Positions 32,380-43,480 of a stretch of DNA of 64,000 bases are shown here, one piece after another (positions within the stretch are counted from its first letter, which is position 1; each line of letters opens with the position of its first letter). Position numbers and translations under genes: made by a program. The stretch comes from Anas platyrhynchos (lineage: Eukaryota; Chordata; Aves; Anseriformes; Anatidae), in the NCBI RefSeq assembly GCF_047663525.1, contig NC_092587.1, positions 200,950,501-201,014,500 of the forward strand. The letters are read 5' to 3'. Under the pieces are notes generated by a model that was not told the origin of the DNA, searched no databases, and saw only the letters and a program-made list of their open reading frames with translations.

Positions 32380-33105
32380 TTCCTTCTCTGTCTTCCTTTT
32401 TCAAGGGACACTGCTTAAGTGCATTTTTTGCCTTCCGTGTTACCTTAGAAGATCATACTCAAGAAAACACTTGACTTAGGATTTCCTCACTAATTTCCTC
32501 TTTGGTCTCAATAGCTGTCAATATCAAACTCAACACTTCCACGTATCTTTGATCATTTACCTCCAGAATAATCTCCCCATTTTTAAATGAAATGGTTGCT
32601 TGTAATCTTTACAATAAATCTCTCCCTAGGAGTTACTCCGGGGAGCTGGGCATGCATAGGAACTTGTGAATGCCCCACTGTTTCCCATATTTACATTTCA
32701 ATGGCTTGCAGAAATATGCTATTTCAGATTGGCCAGTTGCCCCCTTCACTACAATGCAATAATTCCCCACTGATACTAATGCTTTCTTTAAAACCGAGTA
32801 TGTTGCCCCCGCATCCACCATAAGTTCCACCTCTTTTCCCTCTTTCCCCATCTTCATTTTTGTAACCAACAGATCTGCTGGGGTAGATTCCCCCAGTCCT
32901 CTTTAGTCGTCTTTTGCATGTGCGACCACCACCTCCCTTCTCCGGTTCCCTTTTCCATTTCTTTTCCGTTCTGGCTTTCCTTTTTCCAATGCCCAAATTT
33001 CTTACACGGGGCGCATTGCTCCTTGCCTAGTCGGGGCTGTTCCTGTCTGGGCCTCCTTTTTCCTTCTTCTCTAGTAACTGCTATCAGCATCTTCTGCATG
33101 TTTAA
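32380..33105 (-). pseudogene. gag-pro: ERV nucleocapsid and protease region
   Basis: The reading 33100-32854 contains one zinc-knuckle-like element, C-A-P-C, then G-H, with Ser where the last Cys is expected. A protease-like segment follows at about 32830-32640, with V-D-A-G-A in place of D-T-G-A. Both key motifs are thus altered. Between 32380 and 32640 only a weak RT N-terminal reading remains. Confidence 0.75.
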
Positions 33106-33990
33106 TTGAGGAAGATAAAAGAAGATGAAAGTCCCCTCTCCTTCCAAATTGCCCTGTGTGCATGCACCACGCCAAAGGCATATTTCAAATCTGTCCAAAT
33201 GTTTGCCAGCTCAAAAGCTCTTATCAAGGTGCTGATTTCAGCCTTTTGGGCTGATGTTTGTTACCGTATATCCTGTGAGGCAAAATCCCTGGCGGACGAA
33301 GCTGCTGCCATCTGTCTACCAATCCTCCACATCTTCTAGGGGTATTTCTTTTAAGTCTGGTCAGCTGGAGGATACGGTGTCCATGGTCTTGATGCAATCA
33401 TGAATGGGTGATCTGGAAACTCTGTTACTGAGGAAAGAGGCTGGGTTCACAGTATTAGTGCCGAAAAAATGTAGCGAACTAACAGTCCATTATACACATT
33501 CCTTTTCTTCTTCAGTAGCTATCATTTGCACATTGCAACAATGTCCCCTTTTCCCGAAGGGGTCTTTCAAGCTTCAAGATCACAGTTCCCGAATATGGTG
33601 GGGCTATTCTTGAACCCCTGTGGTAACACTGACCAAGTAAGCTGAGTTTTCCATCCTCTATTATTATTTTCCCACTCAAAGGCAAAGAGTTTCTGGTTTT
33701 CAGTTGCCACGGGCAGGCAGAAAAGGGCATCCTTTAAATCTAGTACCATGAACCAAACTTGACTGTTTTTCTCATTTTGTAATTCCCATCCTTTTTCCCA
33801 TTTTAAATTTCAAGCATTGCAAAAAATGCCTTTTCCTGTTGGCCAGTTGCTCCTATTACATTTACGGACTAATTAACACAGAGAAAGAAGCGCCCGTAAC
33901 CAACAAAAAATTCAAGCTTCACTTCTTCATTCCCTAGCTTTATTTCAATCAGTGGACCTGCCAGGGTAGATGCCCCAGGTCCCCATCATT
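33105..33990 (-). pseudogene. pol: Second ERV of the same family: protease, RT and RNase H scraps
   Basis: On the minus strand: a protease-like remnant (about 33980-33800), an RT stretch (33749-33512, with [12 protein letters not shown] and [10 protein letters not shown]), and an RNase H stretch with the T-D-G-S-S element (about 33330-33110). These join head to tail with the nucleocapsid of the neighbouring element at about 33105, so the two were fused by deletion or recombination. Confidence 0.75.
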
Positions 33991-34690
33991 CCTGACTGTT
34001 GTAAGTTTATCCTGCAAACTAAGACAATTTCTTTCCGAAATCAGGGGCTGATTGCCCTGGAAAGAGGCTAACCAATTGCCTCTGTTTGTTTTCTGAAGCC
34101 AGGTCCAGTTTTTTTTTTTATTATTTTTATTATTATTTTTCTCTTTGAAAGTTCAGTCCCATTAGCAATCTGAGCTCACACATGAACTCAGGTTGTTTTA
34201 AGAGTTAGCTGCTTTTCTGTTTCCATGTCAACTCTCTGGGACCCATCAGGGTCCCTCTGCCCCAGAGGGCTCACACCCGTGATTTTGAGATCTCAGCCTC
34301 GGGCTGAGGCAGACCTATTAACATTCCTACATCCTCTTTCCCCGCTCATTGGACTTCAAACAGCTTTGTCAAATACTACATGCCACACCTTTAACACCTT
34401 CAACAACCCTTATAGCACTTCCTGTATCTTTCTCCAGCCTGTACTTTTCTAATGCCAGCACCAAAAGCTCAGTCAGGGGCCAACTTAATTCCATACCTTT
34501 TCCCTCCAAGATACTGACACAACATATCAATATACAACATCTCATCCCATTTTCCTTCTCTCCTCAAAAACATTAATTGCAAGATAGTGTTATAGTCGAT
34601 TGATCCGTAAAGTGGCCATTTAGCTTATATAGTGGCCACCATTGATTGCAATACTTAGTGAAAGTCCTCTTGCTTTGCGCTGCCCCAGGC
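33991..34690. other. Unassigned, possibly ERV-derived sequence
   Basis: It contains a T-rich run (34109-34140) and pyrimidine-rich DNA without a recognisable gene. Position suggests a gag or leader remnant of the minus-strand ERV. Nothing diagnostic is seen. Confidence 0.5.
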
Positions 34691-36075
34691 GTTTGGAGCT
34701 CTGTCTTTCAGAGATTCTCTTCCTCCAGACAAGCAGTCAGCAAGACAGCTCTGTAGCAATGCTGGAGGGTCCAGCAGAGGCCCAGAGGTGACTGCCCTCC
34801 TGTGCAGGCCTGTGTAGTTACTTTGCTCCTTGCTTCTTTTCCGTTAGGTGTATCCCGTTTTCTTTTCCTGAATTATGCCTGTCTGTTCTTGGACACCGGC
34901 ATTCCTCGGGACACGGTGCAGCGCCGCATTCAAGAGACCCTGCTCTTTCTCTCTTGCACCCTTAGAAAGAAGCAGGCTGTTGATTTCGTCTTCAAGGACA
35001 TTGGCCATCTGGTGTTCCACAAGGGCTGAGTCCAAATGCAGTTTTCCACCGACTGCGTTCCTCAGCACACCATGGCAGAGCAGCAGGATCATGACTTCAG
35101 CTTTAAGGCCACTGGCTGTGTGGTTCTCTGGAAACCTGTCTCAGTGTAAGTTTCTGAGGGCTTCAACACTGCTCAGGGTTCTTGGGAAGTCCCGAGGCCA
35201 TCCAGAAGGACTTGTGTTGGGTGTGACTTATCTCCTGTCTGAGGCAGTTGAGTCTCACCTACGCACAAAGTCAGGCAATGTTATACCTGGGTGTGCATGC
35301 TAGCCGAGCAGCTTCTGTTGTTTCTAAGGAAGGGAGGAAGGTTTGTTTTTTTTTTGCCTGAGCAGCCTGAAGGTTAGCTGATTTTGCTGTGAAGGGGATC
35401 CTGTCCTGGATGGGATCTCACCCAGGGCTGCTTCTCTTGCAGAGGCGAGGGATGATGCGTTCAGCCACATCTGGCCCTCTCACAGATGAGCTCTGGTAGC
35501 ATAGTTATCTTTCCCAAGTGAGTATGCTTGCTTCTGTGGCCCCTGACTGACCACATAGAATCTGGAGGGGTTGGAGATGAACAGCTCCTCAGACAGCCCG
35601 GGGGACATAGAGAAAATGAACAAGGGAGTAGTAGTGAGGATGGAGAAAGACACTAAGAGCAGGCAGTGTGAGAGCTGGCTCCTGGCAGTGCTTGCAGGTC
35701 CAGCTTTTGCTCTACCTATAAAAATGTCGTCCCATTAACCTGCAGCTTTTCTCACTTTGACCCATCTGATTCTCTTACTCACCCCACTGCAGGGGAGTGA
35801 GCGAGCAGCTGTGGGGCTCATTTTATAACCTATTGGGGTTAACTGACAGGAGATGGCAGCAGTGTTCGGGGCTGAGTTCATGAGATGAGGACAGGTCTAA
35901 GGAAACCTCAGTTTTGGGGTGTCTTGCTGAAAAAGGCAAGTATTTGTGAGTATGTCTCCATCAACCTAGAACCTTCCTCCTTTCTCTTCCCTTCCTTAGG
36001 CTGAGTGAGAAGACTTGCATATGGAACGAATGTGAAAGGTGCTGGCATGTAGAAGCTAAATATTACTGAATAAAG
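34690..36075 (+). pseudogene. CCDC81-like copy G1: exons 4, 5 and a terminal exon
   Basis: Intron 3 sequence leads to exon 4 (34848-35145), which has an in-frame TGA at 35027-35029 and a scrambled 3' part. Exon 5 is at 35443-35517. About 450 bp on, a terminal-exon-like piece (after TTAG near 35999) ends in GAATAAAG (AATAAA at about 36069). Exons 6-10 are absent. Confidence 0.7.
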
Positions 36076-36277
36076 ACAGTGGTAACCAGCCTCAGCCGTG
36101 CTGCATATGAGCTGTGAGAAACGGGAAGAGAAGAGCTGGCAGCTGTCTCCTCTGTTCTTTCCCATTTCTGGCTGGGAGCACGAGAAGCCCATCGGGACAG
36201 TGTTTGCAGGGGCCATGACAATTTTGCTGGGCTAGGGGAAGCCTCCGCTCCTACAGGTGGAGAAGGGACAGAGAGAG

Positions 36278-37296
36278 ATGGAGGCCAGGAGTGCTGCCAT
36301 CCTGTGCAGCAGCCACCTCATGTTCCCAACTCTCATGCACCTCCCAGATGATGGTGAGCCCGACAGGAGTTGCCTCAAGAAAAAGCACCCGCACAGCCCT
36401 CTCGAGCCACAGTTTCTTGTGGGGAGAGAGAGGGAGGGTCTCGGGACATGGGCACCAGTCCACACGGCCACCAGGGCTGTGCTGCAGGAGCAGGCTGGCT
36501 TGCAGCATGACCTCTCTTTCCCTTGCTTTTCAGGGATTGTGAAAGTTTGGGATGCAGTATCCCACTACATCCCAGCAACGCCTAGCACCTTCTGGCCGGT
36601 AGCGGCTCCTGGAAACGTCCCTCTCCGTGCTGTTGGCACCCTGATGGCTGCGTTGGTGGTTGACTTCTCCTCTTGGCAGCTGGCGCAGCTGCAGGTGCAG
36701 AGCAGCAGCAGGGCACCAGTGCTGGAGGGTCCAGCCGCTGCCCAAACGGGACTGCCCTCCTCTGCAGGCCTGTCTTAGTTCCTTTGCTCCTTGCTTCTTT
36801 TCCCTCAGGTGTACCTCCAGCTGCTGTCCTGAATTATGCCTGGCTGTTCTTGCACACCAGCATTCCTAGGGACACCATGCAGTGCTGCATTCAGGAGACC
36901 CTGCTCTTTCTCTCCTACACCCGTGCAAAGAAGCAGGGTGTGGACTTCATCTTCAAGGACATTGGCCGTCTGGTCTTCCGCAAGAGCAGAGTCCAAAGGC
37001 AATTTTCCACAGACTTTGTTCACAGCCTAAGTAACAACGTCCAGCTGCTGAAATCTCAGATGAATGACCAAGTGACAGGACCAAGAGAAGAGCTGTGGGC
37101 ATCCCTGGGAAGACTGCAGAGGATCTTCTGATCTCCTGCGTTTTGGAAGGAGGCTGTGCTCCGGGCTCTTGGGACAGGCAGAGGTGGCGATCTTCAGAGC
37201 CCACCCGAGAGGTTTCTTCTCCGTTGCTGCAGCTGCCTTTACTGCGGAGTGTGCGGGTGAGGAAACATCTGGAGAAGAGACAGGAGGACAGTTCTT
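36278..37296 (+). pseudogene. CCDC81-like copy G2: exons 1, 2 (cut), 4 and 10
   Basis: Exon 1 (36278-36353) is intact with its ATG and GTGAGC donor. Exon 2 starts at 36534 but is cut after about 40 bp and joined to intron 3 sequence, deleting exon 3 and with it the VPGLGTF core. Exon 4 (36809 to about 37062) is open but lacks its donor and runs into an exon 10 fragment. A further exon 10 beginning lies at about 37235-37295. It starts about 200 bp after the poly(A) signal of copy G1, giving a head-to-tail arrangement. Confidence 0.75.
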
Positions 37297-37299
37297 AAA

Positions 37300-37335
37300 C
37301 ACACGCAGCCTTGACCAATATATACAAGCACAGTC
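37300..37335. repeat. 36-bp retroviral filler at a gene-fragment junction
   Basis: This sequence, beginning CACACGCAGCCTTGACC and ending GCACAGTC, is identical to 29199-29234 inside ERV env. It joins CCDC81-like exon 10 on the left to family-2 on the right, with the final CAGTC shared by the filler and family-2. Confidence 0.92.
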
Positions 37336-37846
37336 CTCCTGCACCAAAGATACACCAGCAGACGAGCCAGCAACGTGCCAGAAACAAGAGCCGTCCCAGG
37401 GACTTTTGGATGGGCCTGTTCAGAGCAGCGAGCAGGAGCAAGGGCTAGGAACACGCAGGGGGACTGGCTGGTCCTGGGCCACCCCTCCCCTTGGGTGGTG
37501 GTGTGGGGGGAAGGCAGGGGCTTGCCCATCACCCGCTCAGGCCCTAACCTACACCTCTCTGTCTCCCACAGGCATCCATGACCTCACACAAGCCCCGGCA
37601 CACCAGCCACAGCCCGCCCACATCAGGAGACAGGCGCTTCGGGCTCTGCGCAGTGCTTTGTGCTGCAGCTTCATCGAAGAAGAGTGGGAGTAGCAGCGCC
37701 CAGCTGCCAGCACCAGGAGGGCGCTCGGAGCTGTACGCTGACATCACTGATAGGAACAGGACAGTGCCCCAGGAATTCAGATGCCCCACCACACCCTGCC
37801 CCCAGCCTCAGCTCAGCTGCGGCTGAGAATTTTGCTGTGAATAAAA
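37331..37846 (+). pseudogene. Family-2 gene 3' end with poly(A) signal
   Basis: The C-terminal exons match the spacer copy (5836-6315), with the reading ending EEWE. Downstream sequence is shared to about 37815, then AATAAA at 37842-37847 in GTGAATAAAAGCTC. The upstream exons are replaced by the retroviral filler, so this is a truncated copy. Confidence 0.6.
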
Positions 37847-37945
37847 GCTCAGGCAGAGTTTTGCCCCCAGTGCTCCTCTCTGTGTCGTTGATCTCAGGAG
37901 AAAGAGTGGTGCAGGCCATGCCAACCTGGCGCCCTGGGCCTCTCA

Positions 37946-38010
37946 CAGTCATAGAATTACAGAACCATGGAATCGTTTAGGTTGGAAAGCACCTCAAAGA
38001 TCATCACGTC
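37946..38010 (-). mobile_element. CR1 3' terminus
   Basis: The plus strand reads ATAGAATTACAGAACCATGG, then GTTGGAAAGCACCTC, the reverse complement of a CR1 3' end. It is only about 65 bp. Confidence 0.75.
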
Positions 38011-38473
38011 CAACCGTTATATACACATAGCAACTGGCAACGCTCCTCCTGTGAGGCTGAATGTACCATGCCAGTTCTCGTGGGCGAGGAATGTTCTAGC
38101 ATGTCGCAGGAAGCACGACCGAAAGCACAACAGACACCAGTATGGTCAGAACATGCTCCATTCTATTGCCCGAATAGTCTAACTTTTATAGTGAACTTAG
38201 CAGGGGCGGATCGTGTCTCACACAAGATTATTGGTCAAAAGCACTCAGACAAACAACTACAAGAAAACAACCCCACCTGCAAGAAAACAAGCCCCTTGTG
38301 ATTAGCAGTCAGGTGGACCTTGTCCTTGAAGCCAGATCTGGTAACAATGTTTTTCTAAATTCCTCAATTGGGAACACTGTCATGGGAACTTCTCATAGTT
38401 GCCCTGGTAGCTTGGTTTGCTCAGCTGCAGCAAGCCATGGGATTTTTGCTGTTTCAAAAAATCCTTCAACAAT
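38011..38473 (-). mobile_element. ERV LTR next to the alpharetrovirus-like env
   Basis: On the minus strand a purine tract of A and G runs (38474-38510) precedes TGTTGAAGGATT, a plausible U3 start near 38472. A TATAAAA (38184-38190, minus strand) lies about 285 bp downstream, as in an LTR promoter. The 3' boundary near 38011 is uncertain. Confidence 0.55.
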
Positions 38474-38474
38474 A

Positions 38475-39545
38475 CCCCCCCCCCTTTTTTTTTTCTTTTT
38501 TTTTTCTTTTTCTTTGAGCAAACCAAGCCTGATGTAACAGTTTTGCAAGTAACCCTTTAACCACATTTATTACAATACAACACGTAATGATGATTAACAC
38601 CACAACAAACAGAATCCTTAATCCCTCTTTGACTAATCTCAGTAACCACCTATGCATCGTTTCAAACAAATCAGTGAACCATTGATTGAAAGGATTGATA
38701 CCATACTGAATCTTTCTCATGTGCTCTTTCAGGAAAATAATGGATTTGTGAATTGATTCATTATGATCAAAAAGGTTTAAACAGCACATTCCATCAAAGT
38801 CCTCACACCCATGCCTTTGAGCCAAAAGCAAGAAGTCAATAGCAGCTTGATCCTGTAAAAGCACATGTTGCAGACTGTTTTGATCTGGTAACACCTCCTC
38901 AAGTATCTCTGTCGCGGCATGGGCTTGCTTCTTGGCGCAGCATAACAATTTTTCTAAGTTATTAAGTGTGGCCGCAGAGGCCACTTCGGCACTAAAATTG
39001 CCAATGCCTCTCTAGCTGCAACACCAAGCAATTCAACATTATCATTGCAATCCGGTGCGAGCAATGCTCTTTTATGTCTGGTGATCTCACGCAACTGCGA
39101 CAAGCTAGGAGCAAATATAATGAGTTTATCTAAGCAACATGGACCTCCGATAGCATTTGTAGGGATACCTTGCCAAGCCCTATCCCTGCAAATCAGAAAA
39201 AACATCAGGAGGTAAGGCCATAGCTGTATAATTGTTCCAAACACTACAGTTGTTACCCCTTGTCTCCGTGCCATAAACCCCTAAACCCTGCCTAGCAGTG
39301 TCATTGTAATCACAGGTGTTATTTGTATTTCTGTACCGGTATGGCCCTTTCCAAGTTCCTGTAGCAGGATCTCGGTAATTCATTCTTAGTTGTGGTAACA
39401 CATTTGGTGCTGCTATATTTATTGTTTGAAAATGAATACTTGCAGGAGGGTCTTCTTGGTTCCTAGTCAAACATAAGTGATTGAAGACAGCCAATGCCTT
39501 GGACAACCATCCATCGATGTTCTTGATCTCTTTTAATCTCACTAG
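38475..39545 (-). pseudogene. env: ERV env, alpharetrovirus-like SU/TM, frameshifted
   Basis: 39542-39180 reads the SU C-terminal part with several sequons. 39274-38954 continues with a furin-type R-H-K-R site (near 39077). 38984-38466 has the heptad region, an immunosuppressive-domain-like L-Q-D-Q-A-A-I-D, a CX6CC motif (C-E-D-F-D-G-M-C-C) and a hydrophobic membrane anchor with a basic tail. At least two frameshifts separate these parts (near 39190 and 38970). TM of this style with CX6CC is known from avian alpharetroviruses and gammaretroviruses; the closest relative is not determined. Confidence 0.8.
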
Positions 39546-39599
39546 TTGTTCCTTTCAAACCTGATGTGACGCTAGCAAAACCTTGCAGTCTTGTGTCTT

Positions 39600-41345
39600 G
39601 GTGAAGGATGAGGATGACATTTTGCAGGAAGAACACAAGGGTTGGTGAGAGGTTAGTTACTACGGAAACACCCGAGTATGGTCAAGACGGTACTAGGGCT
39701 TCTCCCGCCCAAAAGGTGGCCCAGCTGCGGTGCATTTACACTAATGCACACAGTATGGGTAACAAACAGGAGGAGCTGGAGGCCACCGTGCTAGAAGGAA
39801 ACTATGACGTAGCTGCCATCACGGAAACCTGGTGGGATGATTCCCATGACTGGAGTGTGGCTGTTGATGGCTACAAACTGTTCAGAAGGGATAGGCGAGG
39901 AAGGAGGGGAGGAGGAGTTGCCCTCTGTGTTAGGAAGTGGATAGATTGTGAAGAGTTCTGCCTGAGAAACAGCCGCCATGACCAGGTTGAGAGCTTGTGG
40001 CTGAAAATCAAGGATCGGTCCAGTAAAGGACATCCAGTGGCTGGGGTCTGCTACAGGCCACCTGATCAGGGGGAGTCTGTTGACGAGGCCTTCTTGCTTC
40101 AGCTGCAAGAACTGTCGCGCTCGCAAGCTCTTGTCCTGATGGGGGATTTCAACCACCCGGATATCTGCTGGGGGTCTGCTGGGGTTAGCAGCACGGTGGG
40201 TTCCAGACAATCCAGGAGATTCCTGGAGTCTGTTGAGGATAACTTCCCAATCCAGGCAATAGACGGACCGACCCGAGGTGAAGCCTTACTAGACCTGGTG
40301 CTCACCAACGTGGAAGAGAGCACTAGAGAGGTTAAGACTGGAGGCTGCCTGGGCTGTAGCGACTATGCCCTGGTGGAGTTGTGATCTTGAGGACTATGGG
40401 TCTGGCAAAAAACAGAGTCACGACCCTGAACTTCAGGAGAGCAAACCTCCAGCTGCTTAAGGAATTACTGGCTGGGATCCCCTGGGAAACTCTCCTGAAG
40501 GGTGTAGGAACGGAACAGAGCTGGTGGTTCTTTAAGGACACGCTTCCGAGAGTGCACGAGCTCTCCATCCCCCAGCAGAAGAAATCGAGCAGAGGAGGCG
40601 GGTGACTGGCATGGCTGAGCAAGGACCTGCAGCTGCAACTGAGGGAAAGGAGGGAAATGTACAGGAAGTAGAAGCAGGGTTGAGTAGCCTGGCAGGAATA
40701 CAGGCATGTCGTCTGAATGTGTAGAGATGGGATCAGGAAAGCCAAGGCTCAGATGGAGCTGAACTCGGCACGGGACGTGAAAAATAGCAAGAAGGGGTTC
40801 TACAGATACATAGGTAGGAGGAGTCAGGCCAAGGAGAGTGTTCCCCCATTGATAAATGAGACGGGAAAGCTGGCCTCCTCAGACATGGAGAAAGCTGAGG
40901 TACTCAATAAGTGCTTTGCCTCCGTCTTCACTGGTGGTCAAGTTTCCTATGTCTGTCAGTACCCTGAAGCTCCAGGAGAGGGTGAGAGGAGCAGATTCCA
41001 TCCCACTGTGACAGTGGAACAAGTCCGGGACCGCCTAATGAAATGGGACGTGTATAGAGAGGTGGCTGACGTGGTTGCCGAGCTGCTCTCCATCATATTT
41101 GAAAAATCATGGCTGTCAGGTGAGGTCCCTGGTGCTGGTGACTGGAAAACATGACTCCCATTTTTGAGAAAGGCCTGCAAGGAAGACCTGGGGAGCTACG
41201 GGCCGGTGAGCCTCACCTGTGTGCCTGGGAAGATCATGAAGCAGATCCTCCTGGAAGACATGCTAAGGCATGCACGAGATAAAGAGGTGATCCAAGACAG
41301 CCAGCACGGCTTTGTCCTGTCACGGAATCGTCCACACCCAGGCTC
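39600..41345 (+). mobile_element. CR1 LINE fragment: endonuclease and start of RT
   Basis: 39608-40384 reads a CR1 APE endonuclease: TNAHSMGNK, ITETWWDD, GGGVALCVR, GDFNHPD and C-S-D-Y near the end, where the catalytic SDH has His replaced by Tyr. 40717-41154 and 41164-41364 read the linker and N-terminal RT ([15 protein letters not shown]), with frame breaks. The element ends at the AT tract near 41345, so most of RT is missing. Confidence 0.9.
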
Positions 41346-41690
41346 AGTTCTATATTATAAATAGATATTATATATATGTATATATTACATATATACATAT
41401 AAATATATAATATTATATAATATAAATATATTATATTGTATTATCTATATTATCTATAATATATAAATATTATATATTATTTATAATATTATATATTATA
41501 ATACATAATTATTACAATAATTAATTTTATTATATAATTATTTATTAATATAATTATATATTCTATAGTTATTATATATAATATATATAATAATATATAA
41601 ATATTATATATTATCTATAATATATAAATATTATAGTTAAAATCTATATATTTACAAATAGTTTTGAGACCAGTCAAATTCGCCCCTTTT
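41345..41690. repeat. AT-only low-complexity tract
   Basis: About 300 bp made almost entirely of A and T (TATATA, AATATT and similar), starting in the truncated CR1 and ending at the ERV env fragment. Several stretches can fold back on themselves. It is typical of unstable AT microsatellite expansions. Confidence 0.9.
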
Positions 41691-42435
41691 GATGTACATA
41701 CATACAGCAATTAGCATTAATTACAATACGTGCTCCTCCTGTGAGGCTAGTAATAAATTGAATACCATTTGTTTCTGGACTACTATTTTTGTCAAGCTTG
41801 TTACCTCCTCTTGTAGTGCCTGAACTGCATGCAGAGTCTTATTTTCTAGTATGAGAAACTAAGTTGTATTTTTGCAGTAGAACATGTTTTTGAAGTAGAA
41901 TGTGTTTTTGCAGTAGAAAAATAACCTCGTGTATTGAAGGGTAGTTGTGTAGTCATAACAAAGAGAATTCCACGTAGGTAAGTGGACAGTAAAAGGCCTC
42001 ACTGTTCCAAAATAAGAGAGAAGCTTGAGAAAAACTGGATGAGCAGTGTGAGAAAAAAAAAAAAAAATCACAAGTTCTCTAAACATAAGAAAGGAGAAAT
42101 TAAAGGTTTAATAAAAAAAAAAAAAAAGTGCATATATAGTATAGAAGAGCATTGAGTAGCTTGTGAACCTGTAGTTCTAAGCCAATGAGGAAAAGAGGGC
42201 AGGTGATCAGGTGTCAGGTAATAGGGAATAGAAGGTTATGATATGTTTATTATAATGTGCTCCTATTTTGCAGGACACCTGCCATTGCAATCATGAATGA
42301 AATAGCTTAACGGAAGGTTCTGTCTGAAGAAAATTATTGAGATTTTTCTCAGACTCTTTCTACAATTAGTGAAATTTCCTGTTTTATTTCCCTAGAGGAC
42401 TATCTGGAGTCCTCTTAATTCTCAATGGGGTCTCA
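41646..42435 (-). pseudogene. env: ERV env TM fragment, split by an LTR
   Basis: 41646-41849 and 42353-42435 align to 45085-45350 as two halves of one env. The minus-strand reading has heptad-rich TM sequence (L-Q-E-E-V-T-S-L) and a cysteine pair region (S-C-C-M-Y-V) in the better copy. The halves are separated by an LTR at 41850-42352. Confidence 0.75.
41850..42352 (+). mobile_element. Solo LTR nested in ERV env
   Basis: It starts TATGAGAAAC and ends TTTCTCAGA, close to the TGTGAGAAA...TTTCTCACA termini of the LTR at 44335-44795. The internal sequence (GGTAATAGGGAATA, TATTGAGATTTTTCTC) aligns to the reverse complement of that LTR. It is in the opposite orientation to the env it interrupts. 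Two long A runs have expanded inside. Confidence 0.8.
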
Positions 42436-42479
42436 ATAGAGCTTTGGCTTTGTGTAGGCACTCTGTCCTTCAGAGTGCC

Positions 42480-43480
42480 TACAGTCAAAGGCCTCTGGCT
42501 GCCCGGACATGGGAGGAATCCTGGCTCTGGCTGCTGCTAAGATTCACTGCCAGGGCTGCCTGATGGGCATCCAAGATCAAACATTGTCTCTGCTGAACTG
42601 CAGGGAGTCTACCACTCCCAAGTTCATCCAGAGTGGGAGTCAATCCCTGGTTCCCCAGCCTCTTCCAGGAACCACAGGCCTTTCTCCAGGAAGTGTGCAG
42701 CTCACCCAGCAGTGTGGACTGGGTGACTGCAGCAGAAGAAGCTGAAAACCCAACAAGTGCCTCTCTTGGCTCATTGGACACTGCACCATCAGCTGCTTCC
42801 TTGGCAGAAGGTCCAGAGGAAGAGAGGCACAGCACGCATCTCACCACATCATCACCAGTAGAGAGCAGGCCAGCAAGTCTTCCATTAGACCCTGCTTGTG
42901 AAGATGAGGGGTACAGAGCGCTTCCCCCCACACCAGTGTCTCAAGACTCAAAGCCATCACCATGTCCCATCCCCAGTGAGTACAGCACTGGGGCAATAGT
43001 TGAGAGCCAGGGACATGCCCAATATGCTTTCAGTGTCTCTGACGAAGATCTGCATGAAACAGCCAAGATCTGCAGTCCTACACCATGCTGTAGCCATCAT
43101 CCAGGGAGCCACGAGCAAGGCAGCAAGTGCTCCCTTGGCCACAGGGCCCAGGGTGCCTCCTCCCACAACAGAGCCCATAGACTGTACATCCTCAGCCTCT
43201 GCCTTGGCTGGAGGCCCTGTGGGAGAGGCCAGCAAAGCCCCTGTTGTTGCAGCAGCAATGCCACATGAAGGAGAAGTGGCTTCTCCCTTGCCTGGAGACC
43301 CTGTGTGGGAGGCCAGTGAAGCCCCTCATGCTGAATCCGCAGCTTCAGCATCCTCTGCGAGAACCCACAGGCCTGTCCCCAGGAAGTGTGCAGCTCACCC
43401 AGCAGCGTGGACAGGGAGGCTGCAGCACAAGAAACAGAACCCCCAACAAGTGCCTCTCTTGGCTCTCTAGACCATTTGTT
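42480..43480 (+). pseudogene. Family-2 gene, central exon region (copy F)
   Basis: The reading from about 42661 begins EPQAFLQEV, then S/T/E/P-rich sequence with EDEGYRALP, VSQDSKPSP and VSDEDLHETAKI. An 8-nt deletion relative to the copy at 23814 lies near 43068, shifting the frame inside the amphipathic helix. The remainder continues in another frame with HAVAIIQGATSK and repeated E-V-A-S-P-L and G-D-P-V-W-E-A-S units. The segment 42664-42781 recurs diverged at 43358-43472, an internal duplication. Function unknown; broken as read. Confidence 0.6.
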
